Of a stretch of 64,000 bases of DNA, positions 16,480-25,371 are shown in pieces. The first letter of the stretch is position 1. The number at the start of each line of letters is the position of its first letter. Location of the stretch: contig NZ_QMFB01000003.1 in the NCBI RefSeq assembly GCF_003285015.1, positions 310,001-374,000 of the forward strand, in the 5' to 3' direction. The notes under the pieces are model-generated. The model saw nothing but the letters and a program-made list of their open reading frames with translations, searched no databases and had not been told where the DNA came from. The stretch is from Paenibacillus contaminans. GTDB lineage: Bacteria > Bacillota > Bacilli > Paenibacillales > NBRC-103111. Made by a program: the position numbers and the translations under genes.

Positions 16480-17355
16480 TTATGACGGAATTGCATCGAT
16501 CCTAATATTTCCGGAAGCTGCGAAAAACGACTGGATGAGCCGCTGCTCCGGCAAAACCCGCTCAATCGTTCCATGCTTTCCGATCACATAAACGAGATGA
16601 TATTTTTCGCGCATGAACAGCTGCATGATTTCGCCGATCGTACGGTCTCTGGAGACGATTATCGGCTCCGCGGCCTCCGCTTCAAGCGGACGTGAAGACG
16701 CCCTGTTCTCCCGCGCAAGCAGGAAACGGACAAATTGATAAGGTAAATTTCTGTAGCCGTACCAGTTCGAATAAAAAAGAAACAATCCGATCACTAGCAG
16801 GTTGAGCTGCACGCCGCCGTCTCCCCCGATTTGAAACAAAGAACCCGTGATCATGACGACGCTCATAAACAAGCTGACGATCGTACAGCACTGAAGCGTA
16901 CGGTGGTAGCTCATCGCGTAGCTGAGCAGCGCCTGCATCACCTTGCCGCCGTCAAGGGGCGCGACAGGAAGCAGATTAAACAGCGCGATCATCGCATTGC
17001 AGCGTATAAAATAGTCCCACCACTCGCTCTCGGGCCAACCGATCAGCTTCATGCCTAATGCGAACGCGATCATCCACACATTTTGCAGCGGACCGGCCAG
17101 CGCCACAAGCAGCTCTTCCCGGGCAGGCATATTCCCCGACTCCTCGACGACCGCCACCCCTCCGAAGGGCAGCAGCTGCACCTCTTTCACCCGCCATCCG
17201 AAGCCGCGCGCGGCGGCCACATGGCCGAGCTCGTGCACAAGAACGATGGCAAACAGCGTGATCATCTCGACGAAATGCCCGGCAAACAGCGAAACGACAA
17301 GCATAAGTACGAAGAGCGGATGAAACCGGTATACCGTGCCGAACGCCCTAATCAA
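16480..17355 (-). CDS. spoIVFB: Stage IV sporulation intramembrane metalloprotease SpoIVFB
   Basis: A 291-residue site-2-protease (M50) with several membrane segments. The zinc ligands are H41 and H45 in HELGH, with D135 in PVAPLDGGK. The C-terminus has a CBS-like region. In sporulating cells it cleaves pro-sigma-K in the outer forespore membrane, under control of SpoIVFA and BofA. It overlaps the end of spoIVFA by 8 bp, so the two are translationally coupled. Confidence 0.93.
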   Translation of the reverse strand: MIRAFGTVYRFHPLFVLMLVVSLFAGHFVEMITLFAIVLVHELGHVAAARGFGWRVKEVQLLPFGGVAVVEESGNMPAREELLVALAGPLQNVWMIAFALGMKLIGWPESEWWDYFIRCNAMIALFNLLPVAPLDGGKVMQALLSYAMSYHRTLQCCTIVSLFMSVVMITGSLFQIGGDGGVQLNLLVIGLFLFYSNWYGYRNLPYQFVRFLLARENRASSRPLEAEAAEPIIVSRDRTIGEIMQLFMREKYHLVYVIGKHGTIERVLPEQRLIQSFFAASGNIRIDAIPS

Positions 17356-18439
17356 ATGTCACCACATCCGCCGGATCGATCGCATGAAGCTCTTTGGTCA
17401 ATGAAAAATAAAGCCTGCCAAAGGCTTGTCCCGGCTCTTGCGATACTTTGCCGACCGACTCGCCCGCCTCCAGCCAGTCGCCCTGCTGAAGGCCGGACGG
17501 CTGAAGCAGTCCGTAGGTCGATTGATAACCGCTAGCATGCTGAACGACAACGGTAAAACCCGAAGCCTCGCGAGTGCCGGCATAAACGACTCTTCCCGTA
17601 TCGAGCGCCCTTACCACTGCACCGTCCGCCGTCTGAACGACAACCCATGGATGCGCGGTGGAGAACGGCTCCAGCAGCTTGCCGCGGGCGGGACGGACGA
17701 AGCCGTCGGTCGTCTTGGCCACGACCTTCTGCGACTCCTGCTCCTTAGAAGCCCGAAACGTCGGCAGAAATGACGGAGCCCCGCTGAACGTTTCTTTATA
17801 CCAAGCCGTGACTTTGGCGAATTCCATATCTTCGGTGAGCGCATAGCGCACCCATTTTTGCCCGGTTTGCGCCCACGGATGCGGAAGCTGGAACATGCCC
17901 CACACCCCGCCGAATAAAATCCCGCTAAGGATCAGCTTCAGTGCGATCGAACGCTTCGTCGGCACGAAACGCCATGGCTCCGAGGTATGGCTTGGAGGAG
18001 CGTAAGCGCCCTCTCTGCCGTATCCGCCCGGCACTCTATGGCGACCGCCGTAAGCATCGGCATAAGGTCCGGAAAATCCGCCGTCCGCATGGCTGCCGAA
18101 AACGTCAGGCGCGACTGAGCGGCCCTCCGGCGCGTAAACGCCCTCCCGTTCCCCATAACCGAACTCGGCAAGCAGTTCCTTCTCCCTGAGCTTCCATACG
18201 TATTCGGGATCCTCCAGCCGCGGATCGCGTTCGGCCATTTCCATGCGGGCGGGAGCGGCATGTTTCGTTCGCGGAGCGGAAGGGGGCTGCCCGGCCGGCA
18301 ACCTCTCGTAGCGATTTTCTTCATAGACGGGATCGTCATCCGGCACATATTCGTCATCCGGCAATTCGTCCTTATGATGAAGCTGCAGCGTTCGGATTCT
18401 GTCCTGTCTGCGCTGACGCACGTTATTTTTCACTTCCAT
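17348..18439 (-). CDS. spoIVFA: Stage IV sporulation protein SpoIVFA, M23-like
   Basis: 363 residues. A long, charged and probably disordered N-terminal half (1-175) precedes one membrane segment (about 178-198) and a C-terminal LytM/M23-like fold (about 260-363, GRVVYAGTREASGFTVVVQH). It holds SpoIVFB inactive until the SpoIVB signal. The N-terminal region is longer than in B. subtilis SpoIVFA. Assignment rests on the fold plus the coupled spoIVFB. Confidence 0.88.
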   Translation of the reverse strand: MEVKNNVRQRRQDRIRTLQLHHKDELPDDEYVPDDDPVYEENRYERLPAGQPPSAPRTKHAAPARMEMAERDPRLEDPEYVWKLREKELLAEFGYGEREGVYAPEGRSVAPDVFGSHADGGFSGPYADAYGGRHRVPGGYGREGAYAPPSHTSEPWRFVPTKRSIALKLILSGILFGGVWGMFQLPHPWAQTGQKWVRYALTEDMEFAKVTAWYKETFSGAPSFLPTFRASKEQESQKVVAKTTDGFVRPARGKLLEPFSTAHPWVVVQTADGAVVRALDTGRVVYAGTREASGFTVVVQHASGYQSTYGLLQPSGLQQGDWLEAGESVGKVSQEPGQAFGRLYFSLTKELHAIDPADVVTFD

Positions 18440-18525
18440 TGCTCATTCCTCCTACACCCTACTTGTACAGCTTATGACGGCGATGGGCGGAATATGAAGC
18501 AAGTCCTCCTCTCGAAACAGGTCCT

Positions 18526-18560
18526 GCAAAAAGGGGAGCGGCCGCGGCCGCTCCCCTTTA
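18526..18560 (-). terminator. Terminator between rodA and spoIVFA
   Basis: A perfect 24-bp palindrome (GGGGAGCGGCCG and its complement, 18533-18556) followed on the minus strand by TTTTTGC. It ends the mre-min-rodA transcript before the sporulation pair. Confidence 0.85.
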
Positions 18561-18619
18561 CAGAGTTCGATCAAGTTATGAAATTTTGATTGCGGCGGAT
18601 ACGAAAATTTCCGTACCCT

Positions 18620-19774
18620 TTATGCCTCTTTAAACATGGACGGCTTGTCCTGATGCAGTTTGACGCTTACGACCAAGCCGATGGCGATCATGTTGATAAG
18701 CAGCGACGTTCCCCCGTAGCTGACGAACGGCAGCGTGATCCCCGTAATCGGCATCAATCCGATAAACATGCCGATGTTCTGGAATACCTGGAACACATAC
18801 ATCGAGACGATGCCGACGATTAAATACGATCCGCTTAAATCGGTCGATTGGATCGAGATGAGAATCATCCTGTAAATGAGCAGGAAATACAGCATCAGCA
18901 AAACGGCCCCGCCGACAAAGCCGAACTCCTCCCCGACTACGACGAAAATGGAATCCGAATAAGCGAAAGGAATAAAGTTTTTGTGAACCGAGTTCCCTTG
19001 CAAATAGCCGTCGCCGGTAAGCGAACCGGAGCCGATGGCGATTTTGGCCCGTTTGGCCTGATACTTTTCGTCCTCGGACACTTGGTCCGGCATGATGAAC
19101 GTATCGATCCGCTGCACCCAGTGCGTTTTTTTATGATCGACGGCGTATTGCTTGATTTCATCGTGATAGTGTATGAACAAGTAGAAAAAGCCGGCGAGTA
19201 AAGCGCCCACGATAGCCGTACCGATCAGCACGTGCGAATATTTGATATTGCCGATCCAATACAAGCCGAGCAAAATAACAAGGTAAATGACCGCATTCCC
19301 CAGATCGGGCTGAATAAGAACGAGCACGAAAGGAACGAACACGAGCAAGCCGATCGGAATAACTTCTTGTCCCAGCCGCATCTGCTCGCCGTTCCGCTTG
19401 GCCATATACGAGGATATGACAAGAATGATCAGCAGCTTTACAAGCTCTGCGGGCTGAAACAAATAGCTTCCGGGCAGCTTGAACCAGCCCTTCGCACCGT
19501 TGATTTCGGCACCGAACAAATAAACGGCAATAAGCAGAATAATGCCGAATCCGTACGTAAACCAAGACGTTTTGATAAAGATGCGAAAATCGACCAAGGC
19601 GACAGTAAAAAACAGGACGAAGCTGATCGTATAAATTGTTAAGCTTTTGCTTACGGGAACCGTAATATCCGGATCGTCCAGCGTAGCGCTGTATACAAGA
19701 AGCGAGCTGATAACCGCAAAACCGCAAAGCAGAACGACGATCGACCAGTCGATTTTTTTAATTTTTTCGAGCAA
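18620..19774 (-). CDS. rodA: SEDS-family peptidoglycan glycosyltransferase RodA
   Basis: A 384-residue polytopic protein of the FtsW/RodA/SpoVE family. Diagnostic stretches are GAKGWFKLPG, FQPAELVKLLII, PDLGNAVIYLVI, GSGSLTGDGYLQG and the C-terminal GITLPFVSYGGTSLLINM. It polymerises glycan strands during elongation together with a class B PBP. Being 6 bp downstream of minD and in the mre/min cluster favours RodA over FtsW. Confidence 0.9.
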   Translation of the reverse strand: MLEKIKKIDWSIVVLLCGFAVISSLLVYSATLDDPDITVPVSKSLTIYTISFVLFFTVALVDFRIFIKTSWFTYGFGIILLIAVYLFGAEINGAKGWFKLPGSYLFQPAELVKLLIILVISSYMAKRNGEQMRLGQEVIPIGLLVFVPFVLVLIQPDLGNAVIYLVILLGLYWIGNIKYSHVLIGTAIVGALLAGFFYLFIHYHDEIKQYAVDHKKTHWVQRIDTFIMPDQVSEDEKYQAKRAKIAIGSGSLTGDGYLQGNSVHKNFIPFAYSDSIFVVVGEEFGFVGGAVLLMLYFLLIYRMILISIQSTDLSGSYLIVGIVSMYVFQVFQNIGMFIGLMPITGITLPFVSYGGTSLLINMIAIGLVVSVKLHQDKPSMFKEA

Positions 19775-19780
19775 AGCTTA

Positions 19781-20575
19781 TCATCCCATTCCGAAAATCT
19801 TTCTTACCTTGCTCATAAAGCCCGTACGTTCGTCCAATGGCATAAGGGGGACCGAATCTCCCAGCATACGGCGGGCGATATTCCGGTAAGCGATAGAAGC
19901 TTTCGAGGACGGGTTCACGACTGTCGGTTCGCCGGTATTGACAGCTTTAATGACCGCTTCGTCATCCGGTACGACGCCGAGCAGCTCGACGGCAAGCACG
20001 GAGCAAATCTCGTCGATGTCAAGCATATCGCCGCTGCGTATCATATTCTGGCGAACCCGGTTGATCAGCAGCTTAGGCGAGTGAATCTTGCTCGCTTCCA
20101 GAAGGCCGATAACGCGATCCGCATCACGGACGGCGGTGCGCTCCGGCGTCGTTACGACGATCGCTTCCTCCGCCCCGGCAACCGCATTTTTGAAGCCTTG
20201 CTCGATGCCTGCCGGACAATCGATCAGAACGAAATCGAAATCTTTCTTAAGCTCGAGGACGATGTCGCGCACCTGCTCCGGCTTTACTGCGTCTTTATCC
20301 TTCGTTTGCGCCGCAGGCAGCAAGTACAGCTCATCGAAACGCTTGTCCTTCACAAGCGCTTGCGGCAGCCGGCAGCGTCCCTCGACTACGTTGATCAGAT
20401 CGTATACGATCCGGTTTTCGAGCCCCATAACGACGTCCAGGTTGCGAAGCCCGATGTCGGTGTCGACCATGACGACCTTCCTGCCTTGCAGAGCCAAAGC
20501 GGTGCCGATGTTAGCCGTCGTCGTCGTTTTGCCGACTCCGCCCTTGCCCGCCGTTACGACTATTGCTTTGCCCAT
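19781..20575 (-). CDS. minD: Septum site-determining ATPase MinD
   Basis: 264 residues. The deviant Walker A motif KGGVGKTT lies at 10-17, and VLIDCPAGIEQGF is the Walker B region. The C-terminal amphipathic helix MSKVRKIFGMG attaches it to the membrane. It recruits MinC and places the inhibitor away from midcell. The 55-bp repeat B1 abuts its ribosome site. Confidence 0.97.
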   Translation of the reverse strand: MGKAIVVTAGKGGVGKTTTTANIGTALALQGRKVVMVDTDIGLRNLDVVMGLENRIVYDLINVVEGRCRLPQALVKDKRFDELYLLPAAQTKDKDAVKPEQVRDIVLELKKDFDFVLIDCPAGIEQGFKNAVAGAEEAIVVTTPERTAVRDADRVIGLLEASKIHSPKLLINRVRQNMIRSGDMLDIDEICSVLAVELLGVVPDDEAVIKAVNTGEPTVVNPSSKASIAYRNIARRMLGDSVPLMPLDERTGFMSKVRKIFGMG

Positions 20576-20589
20576 TGTTCCACTCTCCC

Positions 20590-20644
20590 ATTCCCCAAAA
20601 AGTGATCTTAACCTGACGAATCATATTCCGATTACTTTTCGCGG
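20590..20644. repeat. 55-bp CCCCAAAAAGTGA element, copy B1
   Basis: Begins ATTCCCCAAAAAGTGA and ends ATTCCGATTACTTTTCGCGG, with partly complementary ends (CCCCAAAAAGT / ACTTTTCG). A 54-bp relative lies before valS (54598-54651). A further CCCCAAAAAGTGAAGCG lies at about 20661-20677, towards minC. Confidence 0.7.
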
Positions 20645-20700
20645 GACCGAAACTTGCTTGCCCCAAAAAGTGAAGCGATTTTATCGCCGACAATCCCCAA

Positions 20701-21360
20701 TCATGCTCCCGCTACGGGCGAGTTGGGCCGCAGCCTGTGCAAATGCTGAATTTTCTCGATTTCCATAGCGTCGTTGCGTACGTATGCGAATTCCATGTAC
20801 AGGGAGCCCACTACCCATTCGTCAGGCGGCCTGCTGATTACTTCCGCGATGCGAAGCTGGGTGGGACAGAGCTGCGAAGCGGCGATGATCGCCTCTTTAT
20901 CGCCTTTGGCCCCGGCATGGGCCGTTCCCCGCAGCGCGCCCATTACGAAAATATCGCCCGTCGCCGTAAGCGTCCCTCCCGGATTGATATCTCCGAGCAG
21001 CATGACGCTTCCTTCATAGTTGACGACCTGTCCGGAACGAATCATGCCCTTCATGATAGACAAAGAAGAGGATGCCGCTTCCGACTGGAGCGCCACCTCC
21101 GATTCGATCGATTGAATGAGCAAGTTTCCGCAGCTGGCAAACCGCGCGCGCAGCCGCTCTTTATCTTCATCGGCGACATACCGCTTGCCGAGCTTGATTT
21201 GCACGTGGATAAGCGGACCGCTTAAAAATTGCTGATGCGTATTGCTGAGCTTATGCTCCAGCTCGTTCAACAGCATGTCGAACGGGCATGAATCGTCCAT
21301 CAGGAAGATTAGGCCGTCCTTCACGCCTTTGATCGTCACATGATGCTTTGCTGCGTTCAT
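20701..21360 (-). CDS. minC: Septum site-determining protein MinC
   Basis: 219 residues: an N-terminal FtsZ-inhibiting domain (about 1-105) and a C-terminal right-handed beta-helix (about 110-205) with turns such as GSVMLLGDINPGGTLTATGD and GDIFVMGALRGTAHAG. The MinD-binding face includes ...RIAEVISRPP. Division inhibitor at the poles. Lies between mreD and minD as usual. Confidence 0.95.
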   Translation of the reverse strand: MNAAKHHVTIKGVKDGLIFLMDDSCPFDMLLNELEHKLSNTHQQFLSGPLIHVQIKLGKRYVADEDKERLRARFASCGNLLIQSIESEVALQSEAASSSLSIMKGMIRSGQVVNYEGSVMLLGDINPGGTLTATGDIFVMGALRGTAHAGAKGDKEAIIAASQLCPTQLRIAEVISRPPDEWVVGSLYMEFAYVRNDAMEIEKIQHLHRLRPNSPVAGA

Positions 21361-21428
21361 ATGCCTACACGACCTCCTGACACTTACAATTCTGCTTGGA
21401 CGCCCTCATTTCCTTCCGGGACGCAAAA

Positions 21429-21968
21429 TTATTCATCCTTCGCCGCTTGCGGGAAGGCGAGCGGTTCAAGCAGCTTACGCATCGGAACGTAGATCGCTAA
21501 AGCAATAAGCAGATCGACCATAAGGCTCGGCACCATTTGGTAAAGGAAAGTTTGCTCCACTTCATTGTGCGTAATTTGAAAAACCCGATAAATGCCGTAA
21601 TGCGTCCATAAGAAAACGAGATTGCCTAGTGCGATCAATAACAAGCTGCTCAAAAGCCCGCCGCGCGTCCGCTGCGCCAGCCAGCCAACCAAATAGGCGG
21701 ACAAGCCCATCCCGAACGAAAACGTGCCGAGCATCGGTCCGTAATAGACGATATCGTGCAGCATGCCGAAGCCGAGACCGTACAGCGCCCCCCGGTGCCG
21801 CCCCAAAAAGACGGATATATAAAGTACGGCGATAAGAATAAGCTGCGGAGATACCATCACTTTACTTTGCCAGAAGGCAGGAACGAGCAATTGCAAAAGG
21901 GTGCCTTCCAGCATGAATACCAACAGTAATAAAGCGATCAGCCAATGCTGCCTCATCATGCCGATCAC
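21429..21968 (-). CDS. mreD: Rod shape-determining protein MreD
   Basis: 179 residues, five or six hydrophobic segments. Typical MreD features include QLILIAVLYISVFLGRHRGALYG and GLGFGMLHDIVY. It is the membrane link of the elongasome. It overlaps the end of mreC by 4 bp. Confidence 0.92.
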   Translation of the reverse strand: MIGMMRQHWLIALLLLVFMLEGTLLQLLVPAFWQSKVMVSPQLILIAVLYISVFLGRHRGALYGLGFGMLHDIVYYGPMLGTFSFGMGLSAYLVGWLAQRTRGGLLSSLLLIALGNLVFLWTHYGIYRVFQITHNEVEQTFLYQMVPSLMVDLLIALAIYVPMRKLLEPLAFPQAAKDE

Positions 21969-22831
21969 CTCCCAGGAACAGGAACGTCCACGACGAATAC
22001 TTCCCGCAGGTGGCGGAAGCTCGCTTTCGGCTGAATCATCGCTTTATACGTGATGCCGAACTCGCCCACTTCGTTGGAAACGACCGTTCCAATTTCCAGT
22101 CCGGGCGGGAATACTTGACCGAGTCCGGACGTTACGACGGTATCCCCGACATTGAATTCCTCTGGTCTCTCGATTTTGGTCATAGCGAGCAGTTGCGTCT
22201 CGCCGACGAATCTTTCGATCAGGCCGAAAGACTCGCTTTCTTTGCCTTTGACGGTTGCGGCTATTCCTTTGGACATATTGTTCGTATCGTCGATATCCGT
22301 AAGCAGTTGCACGGTCGAGGTAAAATCGGAAACGACCATGATGCGGCCGATCAATCCGTCAACGGATACGACCGCCATATTCAGCTTGATGCCGTCTTTG
22401 GCGCCCAGGTTGATGTTCATCGTCTTCACGATCGGATCCGTGCTGACCGCGATCACTTCCGCAATCCGGTACGTATAGTTGTCGGATTGCTTCTGTCTCT
22501 CCGTAAAGGCTAGCTGCTCTTTAAAGCGTTTGTTTTGCGCTTCAAGATCGTTTAGGCGCATCGTATCGCGCGCATATTGGGAAAGCGTCATTTTCAAAAT
22601 TTTATTCTCTTCATAGACGACACGCAGGTTGTGAACGTCCTCAAAGAAACCCGCCACAATGCCAGCGGGTTTGTAAAACAGCCCCTGCGTCCACGAAACG
22701 GTATCTTTGATAAACCGTTCTGGCCAAGTCAGCTTCTCTCTCTTGACGAGCGTTAAACCGAATAATGCGATAAAGGCGATTAATGCCACCATCAGAATGA
22801 TTAGCTTCTTATTCCCCATTAATTTAAACAA
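21965..22831 (-). CDS. mreC: Rod shape-determining protein MreC
   Basis: About 288 residues: a short cytoplasmic tail, one membrane helix (about 8-28, LIILMVALIAFIALFGL), a coiled coil (about 65-110) and the beta-barrel domain with GLIGRIMVV and ATVKGKESES. The start is uncertain. TTG at 22831 has AAGGTG six bases upstream and is chosen. ATG at 22819 would begin MGNKK, matching Bacillus MreC, but has no ribosome site. It scaffolds RodA/PBP2 from the outside. Confidence 0.9.
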   Translation of the reverse strand: MFKLMGNKKLIILMVALIAFIALFGLTLVKREKLTWPERFIKDTVSWTQGLFYKPAGIVAGFFEDVHNLRVVYEENKILKMTLSQYARDTMRLNDLEAQNKRFKEQLAFTERQKQSDNYTYRIAEVIAVSTDPIVKTMNINLGAKDGIKLNMAVVSVDGLIGRIMVVSDFTSTVQLLTDIDDTNNMSKGIAATVKGKESESFGLIERFVGETQLLAMTKIERPEEFNVGDTVVTSGLGQVFPPGLEIGTVVSNEVGEFGITYKAMIQPKASFRHLREVFVVDVPVPGR

Positions 22832-22931
22832 AACCAAACACCTTCTGCCCGTAAAAGGTCGTTCAAGGAGCGCCTTTCCCGGTTTATAACGCTCTGCACG
22901 GGGAAGCCGGCGCTGCTCGAACGCTCACGTA

Positions 22932-23966
22932 TTATCTTCTTGATTTGCTCGCAGGGCCCGACTTGAGCTTGAACAGGTGAATGTTCTCAAGCGCACGGCC
23001 CGTTCCGATGGCTACGCAATCTAGCGGATTTTCGGCAACAAGCACCGGCATGCCGGTTTCCCGCGCCAGAAGCTTGTCCAAATTGCGAAGCAGACCGCCG
23101 CCTCCGGTCAATACGATGCCGCGATCCATAATGTCGGCGGCAAGCTCCGGCGGACATTTCTCCAATGTAACCTTCACGGCGTCAACGATGCTTGTCACCG
23201 TGTCGGTCAGCGCATCGGTAATTTCGTCGGACGTGACGGCAATCGTCTTCGGCAAGCCCGATACAAGATCGCGGCCGCGGATTTCCATCGTCTCGATCTT
23301 CTCCATCGGCAGCGCGGAGCCGATTTCCATCTTCAAGCTTTCGGACGTTCTCTCGCCGATCATTAAATTGTATGTTCGTTTAATGTATTGCATGATTGCT
23401 TCGTCCATCTCGTCTCCGGCAACCCGGATCGAACGGCTCGTGACGATACCGCCGAGCGAAATAACCGCGACCTCGGTCGTACCGCCGCCGATGTCGACGA
23501 CCATGCTCCCGGTAGGCTCCCATACCGGAAGATCGGCTCCGATCGCAGCGGCGAACGGCTCCTCGATCGTGAAGGCTTCACGCGCGCCCGCTTGCCTCGT
23601 CGCATCCTCGACCGCCCGTTTCTCAACGGCCGTTATGCCGGACGGGACGCAAACCATGACGGAAGGGTGGCGCTGAAACAAATAACGCTGCTTTTGCGCC
23701 TGGCGCAAAAAGTATTTGATCATCGTCGCCGTCGTCTCGAAATCGGCTATGACGCCGTCCTTCATAGGACGTACGGCGCGAATGTTGCCTGGCGTACGTC
23801 CGATCATTTTCTTGGCCGCTTCGCCTACGGCCTCGATCGTTTTCGTATCGGTACGCAGCGCGACTACGGACGGCTCGCGTACGACGATCCCTTTTCCTTT
23901 AACATATACTAGCGTATTGGCCGTTCCGAGATCGATTCCCAAATCTTTCGTGAATCCACCAAACAT
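22932..23966 (-). CDS. mreB: Actin-like rod shape protein MreB
   Basis: 344 residues starting [20 protein letters not shown]. The ATP-binding motifs of the actin fold are complete: [19 protein letters not shown] and [10 protein letters not shown]. The membrane-associated filament orients cell-wall synthesis. First of mreBCD, 57 bp after radC. Confidence 0.98.
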   Translation of the reverse strand: MFGGFTKDLGIDLGTANTLVYVKGKGIVVREPSVVALRTDTKTIEAVGEAAKKMIGRTPGNIRAVRPMKDGVIADFETTATMIKYFLRQAQKQRYLFQRHPSVMVCVPSGITAVEKRAVEDATRQAGAREAFTIEEPFAAAIGADLPVWEPTGSMVVDIGGGTTEVAVISLGGIVTSRSIRVAGDEMDEAIMQYIKRTYNLMIGERTSESLKMEIGSALPMEKIETMEIRGRDLVSGLPKTIAVTSDEITDALTDTVTSIVDAVKVTLEKCPPELAADIMDRGIVLTGGGGLLRNLDKLLARETGMPVLVAENPLDCVAIGTGRALENIHLFKLKSGPASKSRR

Positions 23967-24023
23967 GGTTATGCTCCCTTCAATATTGAAAAGCCCTCTA
24001 CGCTTTCCCGAGTCATTATTATA

Positions 24024-24713
24024 TTATACGTAACCTTTCTCCTTCAAACTTACGAAACGGTTGTCACCCACAATAACGTGGTCGAGCACCTCGATCCCGA
24101 TAATTTGCCCCGCTTCCATCAGTTGCCGCGTGATCGCTATGTCTTCCGGACTCGGTGTCGGGTCGCCGCTCGGATGGTTATGAACGCAAATGAGCGAAGC
24201 GCTGCTTCGCTGAATCGCCGCCCGGAACACTTCCCGCGGATGAACGATCGAAGCGTTCAAACTGCCCATGGACAGCGTTTCCCGGCCAACGACATGATTT
24301 TTGGTGTTGAGGAACAGACAAACAAAATGCTCCTTCTGCAAATAACGCAAATCTTCCATAACAAGCGCAGCCACATCCTGCGGCGAGCGGATCGTCACCT
24401 TGTCGTCCATCGTGGTGCGGGCGATCCTCTTGCCCAGTTCGATGCTTGCTTTAAGCTGCAATGCTTTTGCAGCGCCAATTCCTTTAATGCGCGTGAGCTG
24501 ATCGACGCTCGTTTCCACTAGATTGCGGAGCGAACCCGTCTCCATCAAAACCCGCTGCGCGAGCACTACCGCCGACTCCGCATACGTTCCCGTACGCAAA
24601 AGAATGGCGAGCAGTTCGGCGTTGCTTAGCGACTGAGCCCCATGATGCAGCATGCGTTCTCTCGGTCTATCCTCGCTGGGGACATCGCGCAATGTGAAAT
24701 TGTGCGACTCCAT
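24024..24713 (-). CDS. radC: RadC/YsxA family JAB-domain protein
   Basis: 229 residues: an N-terminal helix-hairpin-helix-like region (VDQLTRIKGIGAAKA, about 80-95) and a C-terminal JAMM domain with VHNHPSGDPTPSPED. It is conserved beside mreB in Firmicutes. Despite the name, a direct repair role is not established. ATG 24713 has AGAGGGGAA upstream; the longer frame starts in non-family sequence. Confidence 0.94.
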   Translation of the reverse strand: MESHNFTLRDVPSEDRPRERMLHHGAQSLSNAELLAILLRTGTYAESAVVLAQRVLMETGSLRNLVETSVDQLTRIKGIGAAKALQLKASIELGKRIARTTMDDKVTIRSPQDVAALVMEDLRYLQKEHFVCLFLNTKNHVVGRETLSMGSLNASIVHPREVFRAAIQRSSASLICVHNHPSGDPTPSPEDIAITRQLMEAGQIIGIEVLDHVIVGDNRFVSLKEKGYV

Positions 24714-24782
24714 CAATTCCCCTCTTTCATTCGGCTGTAACGGCAAGCTTAGTATCGCATGCGCGATATTCTTTCCTGCCAA

Positions 24783-25286
24783 AGCCCATTATATCATGTT
24801 TTTGCCTATTCGACGAATCGTGCCGAAACTTCGCGTTCTTACTCGCCGAGTGTCGCTGAAATCGACCGTTTTCCCCTTTAATCAACGCATTTCGTCGTCT
24901 TTTGGGGCCGACGTTAACACGCCATGCTTCTGCTGGATCGCCTTGATGTCAGGTGATGCGCCTCTATTTCCAAGTAACTCTCGACGTTTGCATGAGGGAG
25001 TCCGATTTTGCCCGCTTGGAATCGAGTTTGAGTTGCTGCCCTCGCCTGGAGTCCGAAAACACCCTCTTGAGCCGCTTTTTCGCAAGACAAACGGGTAAAT
25101 CCATTCTCCAAGCAGGGAATTTCGGATTCCAGCGTAAGGAGGGCCTCCATTCATTGCTCCAAGCGGGCAAACTCGTATTACAGCAAAAGGCGCCTTCGGA
25201 CTACGCAAAAATTAGTATTGAAAACGCAGGGTAAAGCGCCTGTGGGCTCATTCACTTGACGTTTACCGCGGGTTTAGACTGCATGC
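24783..25286. other. About 500 bp without a gene, with inverted and near-repeated segments
   Basis: No open frame here has family features. TTGCCCGCTTGGA (25008-25020) has an exact inverted copy at 25158-25170. GGAGTCCGA followed by an A/T run occurs near 24998 and 25049. CTCCAAGC occurs at about 25108 and 25157. The stretch looks like a mosaic of short direct and inverted repeats. Confidence 0.5.
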
Positions 25287-25345
25287 AAAAAATTATTAAA
25301 GCCCTTGGGCCGCAAACGGCTTACGGGCTTCTATAAATTTTTGCG
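25284..25345 (-). terminator. Terminator after rpoN
   Basis: On the minus strand AAAAATTTATAGAAGCCC pairs with GGGCTTTAATAATTTTTT around a CCG/CGG inner stem, ending in six T. Confidence 0.75.
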
Positions 25346-25371
25346 GAGCTTGGCTTGAAATTTCCCTGATA

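Noticed and set aside
24953..25234. 93-codon plus-strand frame and its overlapping partners
   Set aside because: All overlapping frames in this gene-free region are of similar length and none has a ribosome site or family features.
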